This document shows positions 55,815-64,000 of a stretch of DNA of 64,000 nt, piece by piece. The DNA lies in the NCBI GenBank assembly GCA_947488085.1, contig CANKYI010000001.1:1683928-1747927 (forward strand). The letters are read 5' to 3'. A model generated the notes under the pieces. It was given only the letters and a program-made list of their open reading frames with translations. It was not told the origin of the DNA and did no database searches. The translations under genes were made by a program, and so were the position numbers. The first letter of the stretch is position 1. Each line of letters begins with the position of its first letter. This DNA is from an uncultured Erythrobacter sp. (lineage in GTDB: Bacteria > Pseudomonadota > Alphaproteobacteria > Sphingomonadales > Sphingomonadaceae).

Positions 55815-56018
55815 AACAAGCGACACGCCTCGGTCGGTCTCCTGGCTCACGGATCTGCGTCTTTGCTGCTCACCTTCCCAGAGATCGCTCTCCAGTGGCT
55901 GCCTTTAGACAAGGCACGCGGGCAAAACTCACCGCTTACAGTTGCAGGGACAGCTGCGGAATTGCCCAACAAGGGGCGCACCGCATTCCCGTTACCGAAG
56001 TGTGTGTCAGCCGATAGG
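55815..56018 (-). promoter_or_regulatory. Cobalamin (adenosylcobalamin) riboswitch
   Basis: Read on the minus strand, the leader of btuB contains the conserved elements in order: GGTAACGGGAATGCGGTG, then GGGCAATTCCGCAGCTGTCC, GCAACTGTAAGCGG, GCCACTGG, and the B12 box GAGCCAGGAGACCGAC (about 55835-55850). A closing stem can form between GACAC near the 5' end and GTGTC after the B12 box (about 55822). The aptamer ends about 120 bases before the btuB start, leaving room for an expression platform. Ends are approximate. Confidence 0.95.
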
Positions 56019-56057
56019 CCCGCCGTGTCGTGAAGGCAAGACGCGCCCAATTGAGAA

Positions 56058-57008
56058 TTATTGCGGAGACGTCACCTGAGTGTCGCTCTCACCCGTTGCA
56101 ATCGGTTCGATCACCGGTTGCGAAACGGTGTTTTCTGGGACCGGGACCACGGGCACGACTGCGCCCGTTTCCGGGTCTGCAACTAACCCAGCGGGAGCCG
56201 TTGGTGCAGCTAAGGTCGCTGACGGATCGCTGCTGCCTGCTGTGGGCACAGGAACACCCCGTGCGCGCGCTTCTTGCACCGCGACCCAGCCAGGTTGGGA
56301 CGGGCCAAACATCGGCCCCCAGCGCGCATCCCACGCTGCGGAATCTCGTTGATATTGCTCATATGCGACAAAGAAGCGTTCGAACGGCTGCTCCAAGACT
56401 GCGAAGTTGTCTTTCGCGAAAGCAATAGGGTCAACAGGCGATATCAGGTAGCGGTTCGACACGTCCAACGCGGCCGCACAAAATCCGGCGCGTGCAGGCG
56501 GCAATGCGAAGAAGTTATATACCGAAGTCATATGCTCTTCGCGCGCTTTTAGACCCGCACGGCGTCCACCAGCCTTCTGACGATAGTCCGCCTCAATCCG
56601 GTCATTCACGACTTTAATTGGGTCGGCATAGTCGCTGATATAGGCGCTGTATGCGGTCAGAACCGGATCGAAACGCGCCGATGTGCAATTAAGTGCAGCG
56701 ACATTCCATGCAGAACGGAAATGCCACACCTTCTCGTCTTCGGTCACGCCGAGATTGATCGTTAGACGTTGCCCCAGATTGTTCTGAGCCGGGATGTCCA
56801 TGACATAGGCGGCGCCGCCAGGTGGCAATGGACGATAAGGCGTCCTCTCAACCGGCGGCGGAGGTGGTGGCGGGGGAGGTGGAGGCGGTGGTGGAGGCGT
56901 AGCACATGCCCCCAGCAGCGCGAGGCCGACCGCAATGCCTGTGATCTTGAGCGGCGTGCCCGTGCTCAATCGGTGGCTCGACGGATTGTGTGTCGCAGCA
57001 CTGCTCAT
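56058..57008 (-). CDS. Polyproline lipoprotein of unknown function
   Basis: A 316-residue probable lipoprotein. A long N-terminal region leads to a hydrophobic segment and the lipobox LLGAC (acylated cysteine near residue 35). About 15 consecutive prolines follow, then a folded domain (about 60-235) with YVMDIPAQNNLGQRLTINLG and FRSAWNVAALNC. The C-terminal Pro/Ala/Val-rich tail carries GAVVPVVPVPENTVSQP. Two cysteines in the domain (in ALNCTS and GFCAAAL) could pair. ATG 57008 is preferred over three upstream in-frame ATGs because AGAGGC sits at good spacing. I recognise no family. It lies upstream of the riboswitch region in the same direction but is probably separate. Confidence 0.7.
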   Translation of the reverse strand: MSSAATHNPSSHRLSTGTPLKITGIAVGLALLGACATPPPPPPPPPPPPPPPVERTPYRPLPPGGAAYVMDIPAQNNLGQRLTINLGVTEDEKVWHFRSAWNVAALNCTSARFDPVLTAYSAYISDYADPIKVVNDRIEADYRQKAGGRRAGLKAREEHMTSVYNFFALPPARAGFCAAALDVSNRYLISPVDPIAFAKDNFAVLEQPFERFFVAYEQYQRDSAAWDARWGPMFGPSQPGWVAVQEARARGVPVPTAGSSDPSATLAAPTAPAGLVADPETGAVVPVVPVPENTVSQPVIEPIATGESDTQVTSPQ

Positions 57009-57141
57009 ATTCAAATTGCCTCTCATATCCATGGCCAAAGGCGAATAGTCGCTGGCCCTTATGCGACCGCCACCCTTGCTCTTGTCTGAAGCGTCATGAC
57101 GTCACTATTGGCTGACCGTGTTAGGCAAGTCCTATGACAAA

Positions 57142-57181
57142 GCAAATGCCCGAAGCCTATCGAAAGGCTCCGGGCATTTGC
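57142..57181. terminator. Long hairpin downstream of the BI-1 family gene
   Basis: GCAAATGCCCG pairs with CGGGCATTTGC, with AGCCT/AGGCT continuing inside around a small loop. This gives a nearly perfect stem of about 16 bp. It lies 66 bases past the stop of the minus-strand BI-1 gene. A CTTTGTC tail follows in that direction, consistent with termination or 3'-end protection. Confidence 0.6.
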
Positions 57182-57247
57182 GTGTTTCAACAGTTTGGTT
57201 GCGGAACGTGCCTCAACCGGGCCCCAACGTCAGGGGCAAGCGCTCGT

Positions 57248-57988
57248 TTATTCGCGGCTACCAAGGAATTGCAGCAGGAACATGAACATGTTGACGAAGT
57301 CGAGATAGAGGCTGGTTGCGCCCATAATCACGGCCTTGCCCATGAAATCTGTTCCAACCAGATATTGATACTGGTTCTTCAGACGCTGCGTATCGTAGGC
57401 GGTGAGGCCGGCGAATACGAGCACGCCGATACCGCTAATGACGAAAGCCATCGCTTCGGATTGCAAGAAGATGTTGACCACGCTGGCGATAATCAAACCG
57501 ATCACGCCCATTATCAAAAAGCTGCCCCAGCCTGAAATGTCTTTCTTCGTGGTGTATCCCCACAGCGACAGACCGGCGAACGCACCTGCGGTCGCAAAGA
57601 ACGTCACAGCGATGGATGGACCAGTGTAAACAAGGAAAATCCACGATACGGACAGCCCCATAACAGCGGCAAACGCCCAAAAGACGACTTGCAGCGTCGT
57701 GTAGCTCATTTTGTGCAGACCAAAGCTCATCGCCAGGATGAAAGCCAATGGTGCAAGTGCAACAACGATACCCAGCGGCGACGATACAATAGCACTCGTC
57801 ACCCCAGTGAACGCAGCGACAATCGCAACGATACCTGTCAGCAAAACGGCCGACGCCATGTAGTTGTAGATTGAGAGCATGTAAGAACGCAGACCCTCAT
57901 CATAGGTCGCGCCATCAATCTCGCCACCCGCGCGCGGCACTGAGCCGAATGCTTGGCGAGTGCCTTGATTTTCATTCCAATTAGCCAT
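57248..57988 (-). CDS. Bax inhibitor-1/YccA family membrane protein
   Basis: A 246-residue inner-membrane protein with seven hydrophobic segments between residues 37 and 240. Family landmarks are YNYMASAVLLTGIVAIVAAFTG near the N-terminus, the central FLVYTGPSIAVTFFATAGAF, and the C-terminal LTAYDTQRLKNQYQ followed by LYLDFVNMFMFLLQFLG. Bacterial members include YbhL/YccA, which interact with FtsH or act as calcium-leak channels. Stand-alone gene with a long hairpin after it. Confidence 0.93.
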   Translation of the reverse strand: MANWNENQGTRQAFGSVPRAGGEIDGATYDEGLRSYMLSIYNYMASAVLLTGIVAIVAAFTGVTSAIVSSPLGIVVALAPLAFILAMSFGLHKMSYTTLQVVFWAFAAVMGLSVSWIFLVYTGPSIAVTFFATAGAFAGLSLWGYTTKKDISGWGSFLIMGVIGLIIASVVNIFLQSEAMAFVISGIGVLVFAGLTAYDTQRLKNQYQYLVGTDFMGKAVIMGATSLYLDFVNMFMFLLQFLGSRE

Positions 57989-58133
57989 TTCGGATCCCTT
58001 GTCTCCAATGGTGACGCGACAATACGCGCCATATGGGTACTAATATCGGCATTTTTCCTGCATTTTTCAAGCAAAACCGGCTGAAAATCGACGAAAGTCG
58101 TTCATTTTCCCCCGCATCATGATTAACAAAAGG

Positions 58134-58949
58134 TCAAGCACTACCCGCCGATAGCTCTGCCCCGCGATCACGCGTTGCGCGCAGGGTTTCCGTCAGCAAT
58201 GCGACCAAAGCATCCTCGTGGTCCAGCGCATTAAGACCCTGCCGCGTCATGCCGCCCGGACTTGCCACCGCATTGGCAAGTTCTCCCGGCGACATATCTG
58301 ATGATGCCGCCAATCCCGCTGCGCCCTCCACCATCGCCAGTGAGAGACTGCGCGCCTGGTCTTCGCTGAGGCCTAATCTGTGTCCCGCCACAGCCAACGC
58401 ATCGATAAACCGGTAGACAAAACCCGGACCCGATCCTGCAAGCGCGGTCGCAAGGTCATACTGGCTTTCATCATCGAGCCACACGGCATTACCGAGCATG
58501 TCGTAGAATTCCGAAACAGCCCCGCGCTGCGATGCATCAAGCCCAGATTCAGCCAGAATAATCGGCGATTTATTGATGCGTGATGCAAGGTTCGGCATCA
58601 CCCGCACATGCGCCGCCGCATGGGGAAAGGCCGACTGTAGCTGCGCCAATGTCATGCCGGCGAGTAGTGAGTAAACCGGGCGACCTGCCGCCAATTCCTG
58701 AAATCCAGATGCAAGATCGGGGAGTTGATGCGGCTTAAAACCCAGCATTATCGCATCATGCGAACCCGCTGACGCCGCTTCATCCACGTTACGATAGGCG
58801 GTCACGCCATCAGGCACCGGCTTTTGCGAGCGGTTGAGGATCGCAAAGCGAGCCGGATCAACTCCGGACGCCAACCATCCGGCCAACATTGCGCCTGACA
58901 TATTGCCATATCCGATAATGAGCATCTGTTTGGGTTGATCCACAATCAC
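58134..58949 (-). CDS. proC: Pyrroline-5-carboxylate reductase
   Basis: Final step of proline synthesis. The 271-residue protein has the NAD(P) motif LIIGYGNMSGAMLAGW near residue 10, ILGFKPHQLPDLA-like sequence (AIMLGFKPHQL), VRVMPNLASRINK, and the C-terminal signature with ELANAVASPGGMTRQGLNAL, where the family shows V(T/A)SPGGTT. Length is normal. It follows the YbjN-domain gene by 26 bases on the same strand, a pairing I recall from other alphaproteobacteria. Confidence 0.95.
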   Translation of the reverse strand: MIVDQPKQMLIIGYGNMSGAMLAGWLASGVDPARFAILNRSQKPVPDGVTAYRNVDEAASAGSHDAIMLGFKPHQLPDLASGFQELAAGRPVYSLLAGMTLAQLQSAFPHAAAHVRVMPNLASRINKSPIILAESGLDASQRGAVSEFYDMLGNAVWLDDESQYDLATALAGSGPGFVYRFIDALAVAGHRLGLSEDQARSLSLAMVEGAAGLAASSDMSPGELANAVASPGGMTRQGLNALDHEDALVALLTETLRATRDRGAELSAGSA

Positions 58950-58975
58950 ACCGCCTTTCGCTCACTTGCAAATGG

Positions 58976-59482
58976 TTACGCCTCCCCCGCTGCGTCAACC
59001 ATTGCCGCTTCCAATGCAGCTTTCGGAGCCTTGTCGCCCCACAACACAAATTGAAACGCGGGGTAGAACCGATCACATTCATCAATCGCGGTTTCGACCA
59101 AAGCCTGCGCCTGATTCAGCGACAACGTCCCCTCATCACTCAACAACACGCCATGCCTATAGAGCAGCACATCGCCATTCGACCAAATATCGAAATGCCC
59201 CAGCCACATCTGCTCATTCACCAAGCACAGCAATTCATGCGCATGGGCACGCTTATCATCGGTAACGCGAATTTCGGGCAAGCAGAGGAACTGCAGCACA
59301 TTGTCTGAACTGCGCCAGATCGCGCGTAGCTGGTATTTGGCCCAGCTACCTTGGACTTCGCCAACCATTTCATCGTCAGCCACGATCTCACAATCCCATC
59401 CGCGCGCCTCAAACAGAGCGGCGAGCATATCGACGGGAGCCGCGTCATTATCGGCGGTGTACTCGGTATGCTGCGGTCTCAT
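58976..59482 (-). CDS. YbjN-domain protein
   Basis: A 168-residue soluble protein of the YbjN (type III secretion chaperone-like) fold. Landmarks are MLAALFEARGWDCEIVADDE, RAIWRSSDNVLQFLCLPEI and HELLCLVNEQMWLGHFDIW, with a C-terminal helix pair containing ALVETAIDECDRFYPAF. Members are thought to act as small protein-binding adaptors; no enzymatic motif is present. It precedes proC by 26 bases, so the two are likely one operon. Confidence 0.9.
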   Translation of the reverse strand: MRPQHTEYTADNDAAPVDMLAALFEARGWDCEIVADDEMVGEVQGSWAKYQLRAIWRSSDNVLQFLCLPEIRVTDDKRAHAHELLCLVNEQMWLGHFDIWSNGDVLLYRHGVLLSDEGTLSLNQAQALVETAIDECDRFYPAFQFVLWGDKAPKAALEAAMVDAAGEA

Positions 59483-59668
59483 AGAGCGATGTTCCCTATG
59501 CTTGGGACAGGCGCGAACCGGGACGAGAGAGGTGGGGGTGTTTTCATCACCGTCACAAATGCCTTCACAACTTGTATCTTGGCAATGCGAAGCGCGACCG
59601 GGGCTGGGGAGAACCGTTTTCGCCTGTTCAAAGCTTGTGCACGAAAAGCCGGGGATAGTCCGATTTTT

Positions 59669-61318
59669 CTAGTTAAGCTCCTGAATCTCTGTTCCTTCTG
59701 GACTTGTATAAGAGAATGTCTCCAAGCCCTTTTCGCTAAGCGCGTTGATCAATGCGCGCGCATCTTCGCGGCTGTCGATAGGACCCGCCAGCAAGCGGTT
59801 AGCTTGCCCCCATGGCGTCACATGCGGATCAAAGTCGCCGAGCAAATCCGGTGCACGCCGGGCAAAGCGGCGCCAATCAAACTTAAGCGCAGCAACATCG
59901 CGGCCCGTGGCCAGCTGGACCCAGATTCGCCGCGGATGATCGGGAACTACGGGTTCAGGATCAGGTTCGGGAGCCACTTCACGCGGAATGTCGATGGCCG
60001 CCAAGTCAACCGCACCCGATGATGCTGACGGCGCGGTTGAGGGCAATTCTCCACTACCCATATCAGCGAATGCATCTGCGACACTGGAGGGCGGAGTTAT
60101 TGGCTGAACGGTCGGGGCTGCGCTTGCTGTCGCCGTGCTGGTCTCAGCAGTGGCGATTGCGGGCAAGGTTTGAGCGGTAGACACCGCCACAGCCTGATCG
60201 CTGCGTGCGAGGTCAAAGCCAGGTCGCGGTGCCGTATTTCCAGCGCTTTCAACGGCCCCACCGGCGGCAGCTACCACGGGTGCTGCGTCTGCTTGAACAG
60301 GGATAGGCCTCGCAGATGGCGGTGTTGCGGGCTGCGTCGCCTCAGCAACCTGCACTACCTCTTGCGCAACCGTCGCCACTTGCGGTGCCGTCTCGGTTTG
60401 TGTCGGAGCGCCAAGAGGTTCACCCACAGGCTCCAACAATGATCCAACCGCACCTTCACTCGCAAAACGAGCAATCCGCGGGTCTTCGCGACCAATATCA
60501 GCAGCCGCTGGGAATATTCCAAGATTGGCCGCCGCCGCCTGCTGCGCAGATGTAAGCCGGGGCATATAGGCAAGATACGGATTTATCCGCGTCGCCAGAT
60601 CACGCGGCATCACTTCGTTGACAATGCCAACCGCACGGTCCTGTTCGCCCAATATCGCAAGGCCGAACGCACGGGTGCGGAATGCAGCGGGGTCGCGCGC
60701 CTCAAGCAGCGGAGCAAGCGCGCTTTGAAAGCCACCTTCATTACCAGAAATCGCATTGCTAAGCGCCAGACGCCGCCGCGCTTCGTCATCTTGTGGGTTG
60801 AGCTCTATCGCGCGCGCATAGGCCGCCTGTGCCGACGATTGATCACCAACCAGATCAAAGGCGAGCGCCTGATCGCTCAACACATCGCGTGGTTTTGCAC
60901 CTGAGACCAGCGCCCCGTTCAAAAGTGGGATCGCATCGACGGGGCGGCCTGACCGCAAATAGACCCGGCCAAGGCCCAACTTCACGCGTGGATCATTTGG
61001 CGCAAGGTCGGCGGCGCGGCCATAAAAGCCAATCGCCGCATCCAGATCACCAACCTCAAGCGACGCATCAGCCGCCTCCAGCATTGCACCAACGCGGTTC
61101 GGGCGCCGTGCCAACTCCAACAGTGCGCGGTTCAGACGCTGAACTTCTGGTGAGGGGAGCGGCTGGACCACTTCGCGCGAAGTCGAATCCTGAGCGGATG
61201 CGGGCAGCACGCTAGCCAGTCCACACAGGCCGGCCGCAAGTATGGCAATTGGTCGAGCTGAGCGGGAGAAGTTAGGAGATATTATCACATAGAGTTCGCT
61301 AAATGGTTTTCGCACCAA
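59669..61318 (-). CDS. Exported TPR protein with C-terminal SPOR domain
   Basis: A protein of about 549 residues. A signal peptide ends near LPASAQ (about residue 43). TPR helices (about 60-200) include LDAAIGFYGRAADLAPNDPRV and SAQAAYARAIELNPQDDEA. A long Ala/Pro/Thr-rich linker (about 285-445) follows, then a SPOR domain (about 465-549) beginning RRIWVQLATGRD and ending in GLETFSYTSPEG. SPOR domains bind denuded peptidoglycan at division sites, fitting the location next to ftsZ. No ATG begins the protein: the options are TTG 61318, GTG 61315 or GTG 61288. The first has GGGGT before it, so the exact start is uncertain. Confidence 0.82.
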   Translation of the reverse strand: MVRKPFSELYVIISPNFSRSARPIAILAAGLCGLASVLPASAQDSTSREVVQPLPSPEVQRLNRALLELARRPNRVGAMLEAADASLEVGDLDAAIGFYGRAADLAPNDPRVKLGLGRVYLRSGRPVDAIPLLNGALVSGAKPRDVLSDQALAFDLVGDQSSAQAAYARAIELNPQDDEARRRLALSNAISGNEGGFQSALAPLLEARDPAAFRTRAFGLAILGEQDRAVGIVNEVMPRDLATRINPYLAYMPRLTSAQQAAAANLGIFPAAADIGREDPRIARFASEGAVGSLLEPVGEPLGAPTQTETAPQVATVAQEVVQVAEATQPATPPSARPIPVQADAAPVVAAAGGAVESAGNTAPRPGFDLARSDQAVAVSTAQTLPAIATAETSTATASAAPTVQPITPPSSVADAFADMGSGELPSTAPSASSGAVDLAAIDIPREVAPEPDPEPVVPDHPRRIWVQLATGRDVAALKFDWRRFARRAPDLLGDFDPHVTPWGQANRLLAGPIDSREDARALINALSEKGLETFSYTSPEGTEIQELN

Positions 61319-61411
61319 CGCTACCCCACGATCGCTGAACGCGGGGCGAACAGCACTGCTTGGTCGACCAAATGAAGCGGAAGACGCCAGAACGCGGCGC
61401 CTCTATGCGCA

Positions 61412-63346
61412 TTACTGGTTGTTTTGCCGACCCAGGAAACGCGGGATGCTGAGCGCTGGTGCGTCTTCGCCATCATCGTCATCATCGTCCGAGCTCGAAG
61501 AGCGCGAAAGATTAGCCATGCGTTCAAACAGCGTACTGCCGCCGCCCTTGCCACTGCCTTTGCCGCCGCCTGCTTCTCCGCTAGCATCATCGCCCGCCAC
61601 CTCTTCGGCACCGGACCCTAGGATACCTGCCCTGCGTCCACCACCTTTGCGGGCTTCGACAGGTTCATTGGCTGCAGCCAAACGGTCCGCATCAGCGAGC
61701 AGATCATCTTGCGCGCCCTCGTTTGCCTCTTCGACCTCGCCGTCAGCGCCATCAATCTCGGCATATTCACCATCGAGATCGAGCGCCTCTTCAGCCCCCT
61801 CTCCGGGTTCTGTAACCATGTCCGCTTCCGCGGTGTCGTTGTCGATTACGCTAGCTGAAGCTGAGCCGGACACAGCGCTTTCGCCAACATCAAAGTGCGC
61901 CTCATCGACAGGTGCATCAAAGTCATCATCTTCGTCTTCTGCACCGCGCAGACCAGCAAGCGGATCGACGATGCCGTCAACATCATCGCCTTCATCACCC
62001 ATGTCGTCGCCCGCTTGCATACCTGTCAGGTCAAACGGTTCACTGACGGCCTCTTCTTCAACCTCTTCGGCATCGAATCCGTCAGCCGCGCCCACATCAT
62101 CAGCATGATCATCGGCGAAGTCGTCTTCCGCCGAAATTGCCTCAGACACAGGGTCTGAAATTGATGGAAGTTCCGGAGCGGAAGCTTCTGGCTCTGGAGG
62201 AGTCAGCGTAGGCGGCGATAGAGTCGGTGCAGGCTCTGACAGGGTCAGTGGCTCTGCATCATCCATGCTTTCGCTCGCGCCTGCAGCTGCAGCGCCACCC
62301 GTCAGACCCATCACTGGCCGCTTGGGTGCACGCGACGAGGACAGTGAAGAACTCGCAGCGCGTGGCGCTTCGGATGCAGAGCCCGCCTCAATACCGGTTG
62401 CAACCACGGACACGCGGATTTTACCCGACAGATCGGGATTGAACGCGCTGCCCCAGATGATGTTGGCATCTTCATCGACCAAATCGCGGATGTGGTTTGC
62501 AGCCTCATCCACTTCCATCAGCTTCATATCTTCGCCGCCGATGATCGAGATAATGACGCCTTTCGCGCCCTGCATCGACACACCGTCGAGCAGCGGGTTG
62601 GCAATCGCTTGCTCAGCGGCGTTAAGCGCACGGTTCTCGCCTTCGCCCTCGCCTGTTCCCATCATCGCTTTGCCCATTTCACTCATGACAGAGCGGACAT
62701 CAGCAAAATCGAGATTGATAAGGCCCGGCATCACCATCAGATCGGTGATCGAGCGCACGCCCTGTTGCAGGACTTCGTCAGCCAGCTCAAACGCTTCTTT
62801 GAACGTCGTCTCTGGCTTGGCGATCAAAAACAGGTTCTGGTTCGGAATCACGATCAGTGTATCGACGTGCTCCTGCAATTCCGCGATGCCAGCCTCTGCC
62901 GCGCGCATCCTGCGAGTGCCTTCGAACAAGAATGGCTTGGTCACCACGCCGACGGTCAAAACGCCTTTGCGTCGCGCAGCTTCCGCAATCACAGGCGCAG
63001 CACCTGTACCTGTGCCACCGCCCATACCGGCGGCGATAAAAACCATGTTGACGCCCTCAAGTGCCTCTTCCACGTCGGCGACGGTCTCTTCAGCGGCAGC
63101 TTTGCCAACCTCAGGCCGTGCACCCGCCCCAAGACCGCCCGTGATATCCGGGCCCAATTGAATGCGCTTTTCCGCAGAACTTGTGCTGAGCGCCTGCGCA
63201 TCGGTGTTGGCGACAATGAAGTCGACACCTTCAATATCCGAAGCGATCATGTTGCCGATTGCATTGCCGCCAGCGCCGCCGATCCCGATCACTGTGATCT
63301 TTGGGCGCACGTCGTCCGTGGCTGCTGGTCCGATATTGATGCTCAT
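61412..63346 (-). CDS. ftsZ: Cell division GTPase FtsZ with very long C-terminal linker
   Basis: The tubulin homologue that forms the division ring. The GTPase core (about 1-320) shows [15 protein letters not shown], the tubulin signature [13 protein letters not shown], and [11 protein letters not shown]. From about 325 to 630 an extended linker, strongly acidic and Glu/Asp/Ala/Pro-rich, precedes a conserved C-terminal peptide [14 protein letters not shown]. This tail binds FtsA and other partners. At 644 residues it is much longer than E. coli FtsZ (383); alphaproteobacterial FtsZ is often about 500. The ATG at 63346 is preceded by GGAGG. ftsA lies upstream on the same strand. Confidence 0.97.
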   Translation of the reverse strand: MSINIGPAATDDVRPKITVIGIGGAGGNAIGNMIASDIEGVDFIVANTDAQALSTSSAEKRIQLGPDITGGLGAGARPEVGKAAAEETVADVEEALEGVNMVFIAAGMGGGTGTGAAPVIAEAARRKGVLTVGVVTKPFLFEGTRRMRAAEAGIAELQEHVDTLIVIPNQNLFLIAKPETTFKEAFELADEVLQQGVRSITDLMVMPGLINLDFADVRSVMSEMGKAMMGTGEGEGENRALNAAEQAIANPLLDGVSMQGAKGVIISIIGGEDMKLMEVDEAANHIRDLVDEDANIIWGSAFNPDLSGKIRVSVVATGIEAGSASEAPRAASSSLSSSRAPKRPVMGLTGGAAAAGASESMDDAEPLTLSEPAPTLSPPTLTPPEPEASAPELPSISDPVSEAISAEDDFADDHADDVGAADGFDAEEVEEEAVSEPFDLTGMQAGDDMGDEGDDVDGIVDPLAGLRGAEDEDDDFDAPVDEAHFDVGESAVSGSASASVIDNDTAEADMVTEPGEGAEEALDLDGEYAEIDGADGEVEEANEGAQDDLLADADRLAAANEPVEARKGGGRRAGILGSGAEEVAGDDASGEAGGGKGSGKGGGSTLFERMANLSRSSSSDDDDDDGEDAPALSIPRFLGRQNNQ

Positions 63347-63527
63347 CGCTTTAAACCTCCAGACGCCGGGTGCAGTTTTTGCATATTGGCCCCGCGTCGC
63401 TTCATCTGTGACACATTCATGATGTGCCTGTTATACCGCAGATTTCCTTATCCACAGCCAGTGATTAACCCTGATACATCAAATCACATCGTGTGAGAAT
63501 CCCGGCTGACCGCCATTTTCACACGTT

Positions 63528-64000
63528 TCAAAAGTATTCGCGCATCGCTCGCCACCATCTGCCAAAGGCGAACATCGATCCGAAAGAGCCGCCGAAATTC
63601 GAACCTGTGGTAAAACGCGAGCCAACAGAACGGATGTCGACAGGGTCTTCAGCGGCATAGAGGCACAGCCCCGCAAGCCCAGCAAAACCGGGTGTAGCAT
63701 GCGCCTCGGGCAGGCCAGTGAGCGCCGGGGTACGCCCGATCCGCACCGGCATCGCGAGCGCGCTTTGCGTGAATTCAGCCAGGCCTGCCAGCTCAGCCCC
63801 GCCGCCTGTTAAAACAACTTGGCCCGCCTGCGATCCGGAGAAACCCATCTCTTTCAGAGCCTTGCCGATCTCGCCTGAAAGCTGCGACTGGCTTTGCGTG
63901 ATCACAGAGATCAATTCGGCCCGCGCGATCCGGTTTTTGTCATCCGCGCCGCGTGCCAAGGGGCCGGATTGCTCCTCGGCGCCTTCATTGGGACCGTGGA
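63528..64000 (-). CDS. ftsA: Cell division protein FtsA, C-terminal part (5' end beyond window)
   Basis: The last 156 residues of an actin-like division ATPase that ties FtsZ to the membrane. The visible actin-fold motif is QVVLTGGGAELAGLAEF, with ALAMPVRIGRTPALTGLPEA and an aromatic C-terminal amphipathic tail GRWWRAMREYF that would be the membrane-targeting helix. The frame continues past base 64000 through HGPNEGAEEQSGPLARGADD. It is 181 bases upstream of ftsZ on the same strand, the standard ftsA-ftsZ order. Confidence 0.94.
   Translation of the reverse strand, partial: HGPNEGAEEQSGPLARGADDKNRIARAELISVITQSQSQLSGEIGKALKEMGFSGSQAGQVVLTGGGAELAGLAEFTQSALAMPVRIGRTPALTGLPEAHATPGFAGLAGLCLYAAEDPVDIRSVGSRFTTGSNFGGSFGSMFAFGRWWRAMREYF

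Noticed and set aside
62265..63496. Plus-strand open frames opposite ftsZ
   Set aside because: ftsZ on the minus strand is unmistakable; the opposite frames have Ser/Pro/Ala-rich composition typical of antisense shadows.

Overview
The window is ordinary chromosome of an alphaproteobacterium, most probably a sphingomonad (Erythrobacteraceae-like). This rests on recalled features rather than a search: two TonB-dependent receptors, the order cobA-DUF2849-cysI-DUF934-cysH, ftsA-ftsZ with a very long FtsZ linker, and hisZ beside serA. Genes are tightly packed and often overlap. I see no insertion sequence, prophage, CRISPR array or rRNA gene.

Layout. 0-6.3 kb: partial asparaginase, tRNA-Val, an FAD monooxygenase, a TlpA-like lipoprotein divergent from argH, a small lipoprotein, lysA and a siroheme-synthase-like gene. 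6.3-9 kb: an unusual MarR-type regulator, divergent from an ECF sigma factor paired with a small membrane protein, then an L,D-transpeptidase. 9-18.5 kb: purA, a secreted six-repeat protein, a secreted esterase, hisZ, serA and serC. 18.7-24.2 kb: glycosyltransferase, membrane protein, PadR regulator, rarA coupled to an RNase H-like gene, TM2 protein and tRNA-Thr.

24.2-34.5 kb is an alpha-galactoside utilisation island: symporter, TonB-dependent receptor, AraC regulator, GH36 alpha-galactosidase, galT and galK. The sugar would cross the outer membrane through the receptor and the inner membrane through the symporter, be cleaved by the galactosidase, and enter the Leloir pathway through galK and galT; galE and galM are not in the window. 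34.6-39.3 kb is a large autotransporter built from nested repeats. It is followed by queF and a Pro/Thr-rich membrane protein.

41.8-50 kb is a sulfur region: sseA-metC-mscS, then cobA-DUF2849-cysI-ridA-DUF934-cysH. CobA makes the siroheme precursor, the siroheme-synthase-like enzyme at 5.5 kb can finish siroheme, CysI uses it to reduce sulfite and CysH supplies the sulfite. 50-64 kb: an obgE-proB-epimerase operon whose obgE start codon lies in a perfect inverted repeat, btuB under a cobalamin riboswitch, a polyproline lipoprotein, a BI-1 family protein, ybjN-proC, a TPR-SPOR protein, ftsZ and the end of ftsA.

The best candidates for something undescribed are the obgE start-site hairpin, the rarA-coupled RNase H-like protein, the six-repeat Cys-paired secreted protein inserted between hisZ and purA, and the receiver-like/MarR fusion.
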